64,000 nucleotides of DNA from the NCBI RefSeq assembly GCF_029868385.1, contig NZ_JARWNX010000040.1, forward strand, positions 186,001-250,000. Reading direction: 5' to 3'. Numbering within the stretch: the first letter of the stretch is position 1; every line of letters begins with the position of its first letter. The stretch comes from Nocardia cyriacigeorgica (GTDB lineage: Bacteria > Actinomycetota > Actinomycetes > Mycobacteriales > Mycobacteriaceae). Position numbers and translations under genes: made by a program. This document shows positions 43,777 to 53,354 of this stretch, piece by piece. The notes below the pieces were generated by a model. The model was given only the letters and a program-made list of their open reading frames with translations, did not search any database and had not been told where the DNA came from.

Positions 43777-45305
43777 TCATGCCGAGGCCTCGCGTTCGCT
43801 GCGGCGCCCCAACGCCTCGATCTCCAACACATAGTCGGGTCCACGGAACACTCCGCGCGGGTCTTCAACTCCGCCTCAGCGCTGTCCGCCGGTGGGCGCA
43901 GCACTATCTCGACGCGCCCATCCAACGTGACCCCGCGCCGTGCGCCCGTGGCATCCGCCCCCGCGCCCAACGCCCTGCCGAGCAGTTCGAGTAAGCGATC
44001 GAACAGGTCGTGATCGAGCGCGCCGAATGACGAGAGTCGCACGGCGGCACCGGTATCGAGCATGTCCCACGCCGCTTCCAGCTCGGCGCGTTCAGCGGCT
44101 GCGCGCGCGGCGCGTTCGGCCTTGACGGCTGCCACATCCGGGATGGTGCCGGTGCGTCCGAAACGCTCGGTACGCCCGGACGTTCGAAGCAGCGGCGACA
44201 CTTCGACCGGCGGCGCGGTGTGCCACGATTCGGTATAGCCGACCAGTTCCGGGTCCGGGTGGGCCAGATGAGCGTGTCGGGCCGACCCGAGACCGAACGC
44301 CGTCGCCCAGAGCCGGTGCAGATCCTCGCGGTCCGGAATGACCGCAAACCAGCGGGCCAGCTCACGGAAGTCGGCAACCGCGCTACTCGATCGTCGTCGC
44401 GATTCGGTGATGCGATCGAGAACTTGCAATAGTGCAATGATCGCCTTGCGGCCGACCAGCCGTAGCTGGTCTATCCGCGGTGCGGACCCGTCTGCGGGCA
44501 GGAACCATGCCCGGAGTCCCTCCCAGCGTGCCCGGCGTTGTTCGATCCAGACCGGGGCTGGATCGGGTCCGGTGAGATGAGGGAGCTCGGCGCCGAGCAG
44601 GGCGCGCCGATGCATGCGGCTGACACCATGATCGTCGACCGCCTGAATCCTGGCGGCGATGGTGTGGGTGCGCTGCTCGATATCGGTGAGGAACTCTTGC
44701 AGGTAGGCGACCGTGGCGGCCTTGACGTCATGGAAAACCGTGAGGTCGGCGCCCTCACTGCGGAGTAGTCGTTGCAGCTCGCCGTTGAACTGTTTGGTGT
44801 TGGTGCGCAACGCCTCCAGATGTGATTCCAGCTCCGTGAGGCTGGTGAAGACGCGGCGATCGGTGCCCGATTCGAGATCCCGCAGCAGGTCGGCGAGACG
44901 ATCGGCGATCGCGTCGAGAACCGCGGTCTGCAGCGCGCCGGCGGATGCGAGGACAGTCATCGCGTGTACCACGCCCGCGAAGGCGGCCTCGCCTTGCTTG
45001 GTCAGCGAATACTGGAGGTTCCGGCGCTCATAGTCGGCAGCGGTCCGGTAGTTCTCGGTGTGGTTCTGGACGACATCGACCAGATTCCAGTCCTGCAACT
45101 GTCCGAGCGCGTGCGTGAGTTGATCATCGTCGATCGGCTCCAGCCAGCCGATCGACCGCAGCCGGGAACGGACCTCGTCGATTCCGAGCGCAGTCTCCAG
45201 ACGTTCGTTCGCCTCTCCGAAGGCCTGCAACACCGAGACGTACAAGCCTGCGCGGTCTCCGCTGGTGAAGCGGAACATCTCGGGCGGCACCCGGATCGGA
45301 TCCAT
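43777..45305 (-). pseudogene. jetA: Wadjet subunit JetA (TIGR02677/DUF2397 type) with a one-base frameshift near its end
   Basis: From ATG 45305 (MDPIRVPPEMFRFTSGDRAG) about 480 residues match the DUF2397 kleisin-like subunit: LYVSVLQAFGEANERLETAL, NYRTAADYERRNLQYSLTKQ, LLRTSGRTERFGRTGTIPDV. Near 43860 the frame departs from the family. Adding one G to the GGG run at 43859-43861 (a C on the coding strand) gives TPRGVFRGPDYVLEIEALGR, RSEREASA and a stop at 43779-43777, the usual end. As written, the frame skips that stop and fuses to JetB through 944 codons. Only about 28 C-terminal residues are altered, so the protein may still function. Confidence 0.8.
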
Positions 45306-45362
45306 CGCGTACCCCTGGTCGGACGATAACGACACCTACGATATCTGTGGGGTCCGACAGAA

Positions 45363-46613
45363 TCAGGGCGCGATGTCGGACAGCAGGACATCGATGATGC
45401 GCTCCTGAGACACGGCCACCCCGTGTCTACACATCTGAACGCTCAACTCGGGATCCCACGGAACCGGCGTGACCCGGCCGACAGCCGGACCGTTGTCGCC
45501 GGCAGCGGCAAGATAGTCGCCGGTCGTCATGCGCCAGGGCAGCGCGCCGGTCCTGGCCGCGAGGTTGGCCGCAATCCGCAGTCCCTCACCATCGAAGTCA
45601 CCGCTGTAATACAGCCGCGCGCCATCGCCGGATAGCAGGTCGAGCAATACGACCGCCGCAGAACTCGGCCACCCCGATACACACACCATCGGCGGGCAGC
45701 GGTCGCCGAACCTTGCTACCGCGGTCGCCAGCACGCTGGGATTTTCTACTACCCAGATCCGCTCGGCGACGGTGAGTGGACGATCGACCGCACGTAATTG
45801 CTGCAGGCTCAGTACCGCGGCGACACCCGCCTCGCGGCACGCTGTCACAACGCGGCCGACGGTGGAATCGGTGCCTGTTACCGGCAACCCCGCGACGAGA
45901 ACGGTCGACGACAGTTCGTCATCGGAGATCCCGGCCAGCGTCCAGATCGCCCGGAGACCGAGCGCATCGGCCGGCGGGTCGACATCGTATATTGCGGCGA
46001 GCGCACGAATCACCATGCCGTGTAGTCGAGAACCCTCGTCAAGCGCGTGTGGGTTATCGAGGACCCGCTGGGCGAATACCGGGAGATGCAGGCCCGTGCT
46101 GGGGAGTGCATCGAGAACCCGCAGTGCCCGATCGAGCTCGGTTCTGGTTCGATGCACCGAACCCCCGATTAGGCCTTGGCGCCGCATCGTTGCTGCCCAG
46201 ACAGCCAGCGTTGGCTGTGCGGAGACAACCTCGTGCCCGGCCAGCCACGCCCACAATTGGTCCCGTTCCCCGGCTGCGGCCGCCCGCTGTGCCGAAAGGT
46301 CAGGGATCGGGCCGAGTAGGTGCTCGATGAGTGTGCGGGCATCGCAGCCAACGGCGTCCTGTAACGCATCGTCAAGTGCTGAGACGGCGATCGACGGGTA
46401 CTCGCCAGACAGACGATCGCGTCCGAGTAGATCAGCGAATGCTGTTTGTTGCGTGATGTTCAAGGGGCCGAATCGGATACGCCGCACGGGGCGTCCCGAC
46501 GACAGCCGTTTGTACAGCGCATCCCACAGTGGTGCCAGGTCAGAGGCAAGCCCGATGCGCAGATGATCCGCGCGCAATGGGGCGCTGTGCTGCCCACCGT
46601 GTGCGTCCGTCAT
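45363..46613 (-). CDS. jetD: Wadjet nuclease JetD (TIGR02679/DUF2399 type)
   Basis: 416 residues, first gene of the operon. The N-terminal half (RIRFGPLNITQQTAFADLLG) and the C-terminal Toprim-like domain fit TIGR02679; the metal-binding motif is YYSGDFDGEGLRIAANLAAR near residue 345. JetD is the topoisomerase-VI-like nuclease that cleaves extruded plasmid DNA in Wadjet. It precedes jetA by 57 bases on the same strand. The order D-A-B-C with this DUF set marks a non-type-I Wadjet. I do not assign type II or III. Confidence 0.88.
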   Translation of the reverse strand: MTDAHGGQHSAPLRADHLRIGLASDLAPLWDALYKRLSSGRPVRRIRFGPLNITQQTAFADLLGRDRLSGEYPSIAVSALDDALQDAVGCDARTLIEHLLGPIPDLSAQRAAAAGERDQLWAWLAGHEVVSAQPTLAVWAATMRRQGLIGGSVHRTRTELDRALRVLDALPSTGLHLPVFAQRVLDNPHALDEGSRLHGMVIRALAAIYDVDPPADALGLRAIWTLAGISDDELSSTVLVAGLPVTGTDSTVGRVVTACREAGVAAVLSLQQLRAVDRPLTVAERIWVVENPSVLATAVARFGDRCPPMVCVSGWPSSAAVVLLDLLSGDGARLYYSGDFDGEGLRIAANLAARTGALPWRMTTGDYLAAAGDNGPAVGRVTPVPWDPELSVQMCRHGVAVSQERIIDVLLSDIAP

Positions 46614-46782
46614 GGCGTCATTCTGCCCCGGCGGCAGTGTTCATCGGCCGGGCGCGCGGCAGCCTGAGCAGTTCGATGTCGTGTGTGGGCCGAACACCGC
46701 AGCCGAGTGTGCGGCGCTGCCCAGCGGTAACGTGCAATCCGGTGCGTCGCTCACTTCGGGGCGGCTCGAGGGACCGCGTAGG

Positions 46783-46798
46783 CACAAGTTCACAAGTT
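46783..46798. promoter_or_regulatory. tandem CACAAGTT repeat upstream of darT
   Basis: Two head-to-tail CACAAGTT units (46783-46790, 46791-46798) followed by TTGCAAGA lie 59 bases before darT, in the 243-base divergent gap with jetD. It could be a promoter or operator element. Confidence 0.35.
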
Positions 46799-46856
46799 TG
46801 CAAGAATGGCCCGGCCGCCGCTCCACCCCCGAACGCTCCAGTCGCAAGGAACAGGT

Positions 46857-47498
46857 ATGACCGATCGGCCGTCACCGACGTGGGTGTATCACATCACCCG
46901 TCTCGAGCACTTGTCGTCGATGATCGCACAGGGGATTTGGAGCGACAATCTGGCTTCGAGCGAGGGGCTTACCTCGATCCCGATCGGGCACAGCCACCTG
47001 AAGCAGCAGCGGGCAGCCAAGGTCGTCCCGGTTCATCCGGGCGGGTTTCTGTCCGACTATGTTCCGTTCTATTTCGCTCCCCGAAGTCCGATGCTGTACG
47101 CGATCAATAAGGGGCGGGTCAAAGGTTACGTAGACGGGTGTGACCGGATCGTTTACCTGGTGACTACAACCGAGGCGCTGCGGGGCGAAGGTCTAGCGGT
47201 GCTCGGGACCGACCGGCATGCGTTGACCGCGTATTCGCGCTTCACCCGCGACGATCGTGAGCTCACAGCGATGGTCGACTGGCGACTCATGACCGAGAAG
47301 TACTGGTCGGACACCCAGGAGGACCCCGACCGTATGGAGCGTCGACAGGCGGAGTTGCTGGTTCACCAGCGTGTCCCGTGGGATAGCATCCTGTACGTTG
47401 CGACTCGATCCGATGCGGTAGCTGCCGAGGTCAGACCGATAGTGGCGGCCGGTGGACCGGCGCCGAAGGTTCTTGTCAGAGGCAGCTGGTATTTCTGA
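46857..47498 (+). CDS. darT: DarT-type DNA ADP-ribosyltransferase toxin
   Basis: 213 residues from ATG 46857, with AAGGAAC before it (frame opens at 46806). DarT/DUF4433 hallmarks: WVYHITRLEHLSSMIAQG with the NAD-binding His12, VPVHPGGFLSDYVPFYFAPR, then SPMLYAINKGRV, and the catalytic Glu166 in RRQAELLVHQRVPW. DarT attaches ADP-ribose to bases of single-stranded DNA using NAD and blocks replication; in phage defence it is unleashed during infection. The partner macrodomain antitoxin follows after 15 bases, giving a standard DarTG pair. All key residues are present. Confidence 0.93.
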   Translation: MTDRPSPTWVYHITRLEHLSSMIAQGIWSDNLASSEGLTSIPIGHSHLKQQRAAKVVPVHPGGFLSDYVPFYFAPRSPMLYAINKGRVKGYVDGCDRIVYLVTTTEALRGEGLAVLGTDRHALTAYSRFTRDDRELTAMVDWRLMTEKYWSDTQEDPDRMERRQAELLVHQRVPWDSILYVATRSDAVAAEVRPIVAAGGPAPKVLVRGSWYF

Positions 47499-47513
47499 GG
47501 CGTGGAGGTCGAC

Positions 47514-48584
47514 ATGATTCGAGAGGAACACGGTAACCTCCTCCGTGCCGAGACCGACGCGCTGGTCAATACAGTGAACACGGTAGGAGTGATGGGCAAG
47601 GGTATTGCCTTGCAGTTTCGGCGTGCTTATCCGGAAATGTTTCTCGCATACGAAAAAGCGGCCAAGACGGGGGGCATCCAGGTCGGAAGAATTTTCGTGT
47701 GGGAGACCGGTGCGCTGAGCGGTCCTCGGTTCATTCTCAACTTTCCGACTAAACGTCATTGGCGTTCCGGTAGTCGATTGCCGGATATCGAGGCGGGGTT
47801 GGAAGATCTTGTCGAGGTGATCCGGAAATTCGGCATCGAGTCGATCGCAATTCCACCGTTGGGGTGCGGGAACGGTGGCCTGTCGTGGCAGGATGTTGCG
47901 CCACGGATATGGGACGCGCTGGAACCGCTCGCGCCCGACGTCGACATTCTCGTTTACCCGCCCGAAGGTGCTCCTCCAGCGGCGGAGATGATCACTCGGA
48001 CGCCACCGCCGCCGATGACAACGGCTCGGGCGACGGTGATCAAGCTTATAGCGGAGTATGAGCACGCCGTCATGCATGCGCCTACCCAGGTTGAGGTTCA
48101 CAAGCTCGTCTACTTTCTGCAGTATGCGGGGCAGGCGTTGCGGCTCGATTTCGTCAAAGGCCGCTATGGGCCTTATGCGGACAACCTGCGAAAGACGTTG
48201 CGGGAAATCGAAGGACATTTCATTACCGGTTTCGGTGATGGGAGCGCGCGCGCGCTGGAGGCTGAACCCATTCGCGTGATACCCGATGCGGCGGTGCGTT
48301 CGGATGCGGTTCTCGCAGACGATCCCGATTCGGCTCGGCGGGTGGAGCAAGTGATCACTCTCGCTGAGGGGTTCGGCAGTATGTACGGGATGGAGCTGCT
48401 GGCCAGCGTGCACTGGGCGGCTGTGGTCGGCAAGTCCCGGGATGGTGATGAGATTGCCGAATACGTCCAGGCGTGGACCGAACGCAAAGGGGTGCTCTTC
48501 TCGGATTCGCACGTCGAGGCCGCGGTGAAGCGTCTTGCCGAGCAGGGGTGGCTTCCTCGGGGATTCGTGACGAATCGACCATAA
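47514..48584 (+). CDS. darG: DarG-type macrodomain antitoxin
   Basis: 356 residues from ATG 47514; GGAGG lies 6 bases before it, so I prefer it to the GTG at 47502. The N-terminal macrodomain is typical of DarG (AETDALVNTVNTVGVMGKGI, ALQFRRAYPEMFLAYEKAAK, IPPLGCGNGGLSWQDVAPRI) and removes ADP-ribose from DNA. The C-terminal domain (TQVEVHKLVYFLQYAGQALR, FVKGRYGPYADNLRKTLREI) is the DarT-binding half seen in many DarG proteins. It is convergent with mcrC, 98 bases between stops. Confidence 0.92.
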   Translation: MIREEHGNLLRAETDALVNTVNTVGVMGKGIALQFRRAYPEMFLAYEKAAKTGGIQVGRIFVWETGALSGPRFILNFPTKRHWRSGSRLPDIEAGLEDLVEVIRKFGIESIAIPPLGCGNGGLSWQDVAPRIWDALEPLAPDVDILVYPPEGAPPAAEMITRTPPPPMTTARATVIKLIAEYEHAVMHAPTQVEVHKLVYFLQYAGQALRLDFVKGRYGPYADNLRKTLREIEGHFITGFGDGSARALEAEPIRVIPDAAVRSDAVLADDPDSARRVEQVITLAEGFGSMYGMELLASVHWAAVVGKSRDGDEIAEYVQAWTERKGVLFSDSHVEAAVKRLAEQGWLPRGFVTNRP

Positions 48585-48682
48585 AGCTGGTCAACGCTGG
48601 CCGTCGGGATATCGACGTCGACGCTGAAGTTGTCGGGCATGCAGCTGTAGTCAACCGCGAAGGGACTCCGGGCAGGCAGATC

Positions 48683-49924
48683 TCAGGTGAACAACGTAGA
48701 CCTCAACCAGGAAACGGCCTGTTCGGGTTTCGCGGCCGTGTCTACCCCATGTACCCGCACTTCGCCCAGCCTGCGGCCGTTACCTGTGATGCTCAGGGTC
48801 CGGTGAGACGAGGAGTTCGGTTGTGGGAAGACGATTGCAGCGGACGGAGCAATCGACGGGGCATATCCCGCGGTGTACGTAAGTAGTTGGTGGACGTCCG
48901 CCGCGCTGATTACCTGGTCGGCATATGTCTTGTACTTCGCGTCGATCGGGTAGAGGGTCGGAATCGAGCCACCGCCCGTACGTCGCAGCAGAACATCAGG
49001 GCGGAAGGGCGGGCGGGGCGAGAGGTCGCCGTGGACGGTAATCGCGGACGTGCCCGTGGAGGGGACGATCGCGGCGCCGGCGGGTGCGGCGTCCTGGACC
49101 AGGCGGCGGACTATCGATTCCCACAGAACGGGCATATCCAGGAGCAGGGTTTCGGCAGAGGAGCCGGTGTCCACCAGGAGATCAGTGACGCCCCCGCCCC
49201 GCAGTATGAGCCTGGACCAGAGGTGGGCGGTGCGGTAGCGGCGGTTGAGACGCGTGTAGTTGGTGCGGTTGAGCGTGCGCAGAGCGCTGGTGGCGGTGCC
49301 GGCGGTGGGGAATTCGGTTGCGGTGATGGCGAGTTGGTGGGCCAGGTGCGGGTCGGTGACCATGGGGCGGGCGGCGCGCAGGGCCAGCCCGCAGAGTTGG
49401 TTTTCCCAGATGTCGATGGCGCGGTCGAAGGTGCGGCTGTGGAGTTGGTCGAGCATGCCGAAGCGTTTGGTGGCTTGGGCGACGATGTCGAGGCGGCCGC
49501 GGAGGACTGGTTCGATGACGTCGTGGCGGACGTAGTCGCGGCGTAGGCCGTCGCGGAGCAGGGTTTGGCATTCGGCGAGTAGGGCGGCGGCGACGAGGTC
49601 GGGGAGGCCGTGGCGGTCGAGCTGCCAGCGGCGCAGGGTGGTGACGTGGGGTACTGGTGTGGCGGTGGCGTAGCAGAACCAGCGCAGTAGGGAGTTGCCG
49701 GTGAAGGCCGCCTTGGGGGTGATGATCAGGCGGATGTGGTCCAAGGCGAGGACACCGACGGTGGCACGCGCCGTGAAGGTCCAGCCGGTGCGGTCCGGGG
49801 TGATCACGCAGCGGCGTTGGTCGTGTAGTGCGCGCAGGCGGATGAGGTCGGCGTCGGTGAGTTGATCCAGGCGCAGCGAGACCGATTCGTATTCACCCAA
49901 ACGGATTTCGGGACGGTCAGCCAT
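48683..49924 (-). CDS. mcrC: McrC-type nuclease subunit of a type IV (McrBC) restriction system
   Basis: 413 residues from ATG 49924, overlapping the mcrB stop by 8 bases. The McrC fold is seen in VGVLALDHIRLIITPKA, GLRRDYVRHDVIEPVLRGRL and FDRAIDIWENQLCGLALRAA. The PD-(D/E)XK site is PFRPDVLLRRTGG then YPIDAKYKTYA. McrC is recruited by the McrB GTPase ring and cuts DNA carrying modified cytosine (or other modifications, depending on McrB's N-terminus). The open frame upstream to 50122 is inside mcrB and is a shadow. Confidence 0.9.
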   Translation of the reverse strand: MADRPEIRLGEYESVSLRLDQLTDADLIRLRALHDQRRCVITPDRTGWTFTARATVGVLALDHIRLIITPKAAFTGNSLLRWFCYATATPVPHVTTLRRWQLDRHGLPDLVAAALLAECQTLLRDGLRRDYVRHDVIEPVLRGRLDIVAQATKRFGMLDQLHSRTFDRAIDIWENQLCGLALRAARPMVTDPHLAHQLAITATEFPTAGTATSALRTLNRTNYTRLNRRYRTAHLWSRLILRGGGVTDLLVDTGSSAETLLLDMPVLWESIVRRLVQDAAPAGAAIVPSTGTSAITVHGDLSPRPPFRPDVLLRRTGGGSIPTLYPIDAKYKTYADQVISAADVHQLLTYTAGYAPSIAPSAAIVFPQPNSSSHRTLSITGNGRRLGEVRVHGVDTAAKPEQAVSWLRSTLFT

Positions 49925-51986
49925 CGAGGTCACGGCTGCTGCCTGCGGTGAACTCGGATGCCAGTGCTGCCGCCAGGTCCGCGACGGCGATCTGAGCTGG
50001 TCGGCCGCTGTCCTGATCGACCAAGCCGCCCAGGAGTTCTCGCAGCAGTTCGACTCGGCCGACGCAGTAGTCCTCCACCAGCGGGACGATGTCGTGGTAG
50101 AAGGCGGCAGCCAGTTCTTCATCGGTGGCGACTGGTTCGCTGTCAGCGAGCAGGTAGGCGTGGCCGATCTGGTGGTCGGGGTCGAGACATCCGGCGATTC
50201 GGGTATTGAGGGAGGTCAGGAAAGCCGCGAGGTCGAGCGGGCCGACCGCACCGGACAGGGCATCGGGGTCGGGGCCGATGTCGATGAAGGCGAAACGGCG
50301 GCGGATCGCGGCGTCGAGATGGCTGACGCTGCGGTCGGCGGTGTTCATCGTGCCGATGATGCGCAGGTTCGGTGGGACGGTGAAGGTGCGCTTGCTGATC
50401 GGCAAACGCATTGGGAGGCCGCGCTTGTCGGTCTCCAGGAGGGTGACGAGCTCCCCGAAGATCCTGGGCAGGTCGCCACGGTTGATCTCGTCGATGATGA
50501 GGAAGAAAGGTTGCGTGTCGGCTTTTGCAGCTGCGGTGCACATGGTGTGGAACAGGCCGTCGGTCAGTGTCAGTCGCAAGCCGTGCGCGTCGGGATCGTC
50601 GACCGGCTTATAGCCCTCGACGAAATCCTCGTAACCGTACGACGGGTGGAATGTCACCAGCTCGACATGATCGGAACCGAGCATTTCTCTGACCGAAGCC
50701 GATTCGTCGGCGCCGCCGATGGCCTGGCCGCGGCCGGTGGCAGCCAGTGCGGTGTGCAGGGCCAGCCGGGTTTTGCCGGTGCCCGGTGGGCCGTGCAGGA
50801 TGACCTGACCTTTGCGGTCGAGCGCGGCCAGGACCTGGCTGATGTTTTCGGGTGTTTCCGCGTCCACCTCGGTTCGTGACCCATCGGGCTCGGTCGAACC
50901 GTTGGTGATGAGCGTGAACCGTGCTTCGGGCACCTTGACCAAGGTGCGCAGCCATCCACGCTGAGGCTCGTCGAGATCGCGGGCGTATGAGGTATCCCAG
51001 TCGACGGGCACGACGTGATGTGATTCGGTTCGGGTCGTGTCAAAGCGGTAGCCGCCGGAGACCGTACCGACGGCGAGGACCCGTTGCAGGCCATGGTTGG
51101 CAACGATCCGATCACCCGGTTCGAGGTCGCGGAAGGCCAGTAGTTCCCGTGCCTGGCGCAGGCTCCCACCGGCAGCTTGCGGCCGGTGCTGGTCCAGCGC
51201 ATGCTTCAGTTCGGTGTCACTGGTGTACTGGGCGAGGTCGCCGACCTCGTCCCAACCGACGCAGATGTAGTTGCCCGCCAGACAGTCCGACCAATGCCGG
51301 GCGTTCTCGCCGGGTGCGACTTTCCAGACGGCCCGCTTTTGCGCTCGGGGGTCGAAGTTCGCGTACAGGAACACCATCACCTCGGCGGGCGACAGTGCGC
51401 GAAGATCGGTGTATTGCTCGACCAACGCCCGCAGTTGCCGATTCGCCCGCCAGGCGGGCGCGTGCCGATCAGGCGCGCCGCCGAGCAGGGTGATGAACGA
51501 CCGGAGGTGGGTGCGTGAATAGATGGGCAGGAAATGCTGGGGGAAATAGGCGGCCAGCGACTTGGTCACCAGGGCTTGGCCGGAGGCGAGGACCTCGAGG
51601 TCGTCGAGTTCGGCGAAGGCCTCACGTTCGACCGCATCGAAGGCCGCGATGAACTCGCCACGCAGCCGCTGCCAGGCCTCGTCGATGCTCAATCCCATCA
51701 GAGGCGGAGCGAGCCGCCACTCACCGGAGTTGTGCCGGTAGATGATGTGTTTACCTGCACTGCCTCCGCCGATGCTGCCGAACTCTGTCGCGACGAATTC
51801 GAGCACTCGACAGTAAGTCGGCTCGCCGTCGGTCCCGGCGCCCAGCGCGTACTGGTCGAGTCGCATAGTCGGCCATTGGTCGCGCGGAAACCGCTCGACT
51901 ATCTGGCGCCGTTGGCTTTCTCCGTCCGCAACCCGATCCGCGATCGCAGCGCGGTCAAAGGTGGCGAGAGCGGCTTGCAGGTCCAT
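49917..51986 (-). CDS. mcrB: McrB-type AAA+ GTPase with an EVE/PUA-like reader region
   Basis: 689 residues. C-terminal AAA+ module: Walker A ILHGPPGTGKTRLALHTAL near residue 399, FHPSYGYEDFVEGYKPV, Walker B FFLIIDEINRGDLPRIFGEL and sensor GTMNTADRSVSHLDAAIRRR, all diagnostic for McrB. Upstream are an N-terminal region like that of some restriction ATPases (LASGQALVTKSLAAYFPQHF) and a block near residues 220-345 (WKVAPGENARHWSDCLAGNY, ICVGWDEVGDL, GDRIVANHGLQRVLAVGTV) that looks like an EVE/PUA-type modified-base reader. Specificity for the methylated target probably lies there. Confidence 0.88.
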   Translation of the reverse strand: MDLQAALATFDRAAIADRVADGESQRRQIVERFPRDQWPTMRLDQYALGAGTDGEPTYCRVLEFVATEFGSIGGGSAGKHIIYRHNSGEWRLAPPLMGLSIDEAWQRLRGEFIAAFDAVEREAFAELDDLEVLASGQALVTKSLAAYFPQHFLPIYSRTHLRSFITLLGGAPDRHAPAWRANRQLRALVEQYTDLRALSPAEVMVFLYANFDPRAQKRAVWKVAPGENARHWSDCLAGNYICVGWDEVGDLAQYTSDTELKHALDQHRPQAAGGSLRQARELLAFRDLEPGDRIVANHGLQRVLAVGTVSGGYRFDTTRTESHHVVPVDWDTSYARDLDEPQRGWLRTLVKVPEARFTLITNGSTEPDGSRTEVDAETPENISQVLAALDRKGQVILHGPPGTGKTRLALHTALAATGRGQAIGGADESASVREMLGSDHVELVTFHPSYGYEDFVEGYKPVDDPDAHGLRLTLTDGLFHTMCTAAAKADTQPFFLIIDEINRGDLPRIFGELVTLLETDKRGLPMRLPISKRTFTVPPNLRIIGTMNTADRSVSHLDAAIRRRFAFIDIGPDPDALSGAVGPLDLAAFLTSLNTRIAGCLDPDHQIGHAYLLADSEPVATDEELAAAFYHDIVPLVEDYCVGRVELLRELLGGLVDQDSGRPAQIAVADLAAALASEFTAGSSRDLDG

Positions 51987-52049
51987 GATGTCCTTGAATG
52001 TCCTATACGGCCGAAGAGCCGGGGTTTCGTATAGCTGATGGGCGGTCGG

Positions 52050-53354
52050 TCAACCGTTGACCACGGGAATGCGGTGCTCGGCCAGGTGGTTCAGCACCGA
52101 CTGGTTTGCCTCCCAGCCGTCCGGGAACTTCACCGGCACACCCAGGTGGACTGGCTCTGCCGACGGGTGTGCATCGAGTAACTCGGGGATCCCTGCGCGA
52201 CCGACGACGATGCACGCGTGTCGGTGCCGGGAGGTCAGCACGCACAGTCGGCCTGCTTCCAAGTGAAATGCGCTCGCATCGCGACGCCCCGACAGCGGGT
52301 GCAACACGATCGTCACGTCGTACTCCCGCCCTTGCAGCCGATTCGCCGTGTCGACGGTGATCGGTTCGCCCGGCGTTCCGCGCAACGCTGACCGAATCGC
52401 GTCGGCCTGGTCCCGATGTGCCGTCCCGATGGCGATGCGTTCGGTCGTGACCGCACGGCTGCCTTGTTCGGAGTGGGCCGTGGCGCCGCGTTCGAGGAGG
52501 CGGCAGGCGAGGGCGGCTATGGCGGATACGGCTTCGCGGTCGGTGCGTAGGGTGTGGCGGGCGGGGAGTTCGTACCAGGCCCAGCCGGTTTCGGCGGCTG
52601 TGTCGAGGGCTTCGTCGAGGGGGCTGCGGAGGCCTCGGGTCGCGTAGTCGAGGCGGCGTTGGTCGGGCTCGGTTCCTGCGCGGAAGGGGGTGAAGGGGTA
52701 GAAGGCGGCTGAGACTACGGGGGCTGCGGAGGCGGGGAGGCGCCAGGAGACCGGGAGGCGGTGGGGGTCGGGGAGGTCGGGGTTGTTGGCGAGCATGACG
52801 CTGACGGCGCTCATGGTGGGGTCCCAGGACAGGCCTGCCCAGCGGTCTACGTCGACGGTGGCGAAAGGGTCCAGCTGCCCAGGATCGCCCACGAACAACG
52901 CTCGGTCGAAGCGGTTGGCGATGCGTAACAGCATGTCCGAGCGCATTTGGTAGGCCTCGTCGACGATTGCCCAGGACCAGGTGCCGTCGTCGATGGTGGC
53001 CCATTTGGCGGCGGTGCCGATGACGATGGCTCGGTCGGTGAGGTCGGTGTGTTTTTGGGCTATGCGGACGTTGGGGCGTTGGACGCGTTCGGATTCGGTG
53101 TAGGTGGCGGCGGAGAGGCGGCCGATGCGGAGGGTGGGGTCGGCGGTGGCGAGGCGGTCGATGAGGTCGTCGACCTGTTCGTTGGTTTGGGCGACGATCA
53201 TTTTTTGAGTGTCGTCTTCGGCGAGTTGGCGGGCGGCGCGGACGACGAGGGTGGATTTGCCTGCGCCGGGTGGGGAGTCGACGACCAGAGCGCGGTGGGG
53301 TGGGTCGCGGAGGTCGTCGAGGATGTCGGTGACTACCTGGTCAGGGGTGGTCAT
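52050..53354 (-). CDS. compact SF1 helicase/ATPase (gene 4 of an uncharacterised operon)
   Basis: 434 residues from ATG 53354 (frame opens at 53417). SF1 helicase motifs in order: Walker A ALVVDSPPGAGKSTLVVRA at residues 22-40, motif Ia IVAQTNEQVDDLIDR, motif II WAIVDEAYQMRSD, motif III ALFVGDPGQLDPF, motif V ITVDTANRLQGREYDVTIVL and motif VI RLCVLTSRHRHACIVVGRAG. It lacks large insertions and so resembles a stripped-down UvrD/Upf1-type ATPase. It lies 302 bases after the third gene on the same strand; the gap has no good reading frame, so it may have its own promoter. Likely works with the nuclease at 55236-56321. Confidence 0.8.
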   Translation of the reverse strand: MTTPDQVVTDILDDLRDPPHRALVVDSPPGAGKSTLVVRAARQLAEDDTQKMIVAQTNEQVDDLIDRLATADPTLRIGRLSAATYTESERVQRPNVRIAQKHTDLTDRAIVIGTAAKWATIDDGTWSWAIVDEAYQMRSDMLLRIANRFDRALFVGDPGQLDPFATVDVDRWAGLSWDPTMSAVSVMLANNPDLPDPHRLPVSWRLPASAAPVVSAAFYPFTPFRAGTEPDQRRLDYATRGLRSPLDEALDTAAETGWAWYELPARHTLRTDREAVSAIAALACRLLERGATAHSEQGSRAVTTERIAIGTAHRDQADAIRSALRGTPGEPITVDTANRLQGREYDVTIVLHPLSGRRDASAFHLEAGRLCVLTSRHRHACIVVGRAGIPELLDAHPSAEPVHLGVPVKFPDGWEANQSVLNHLAEHRIPVVNG

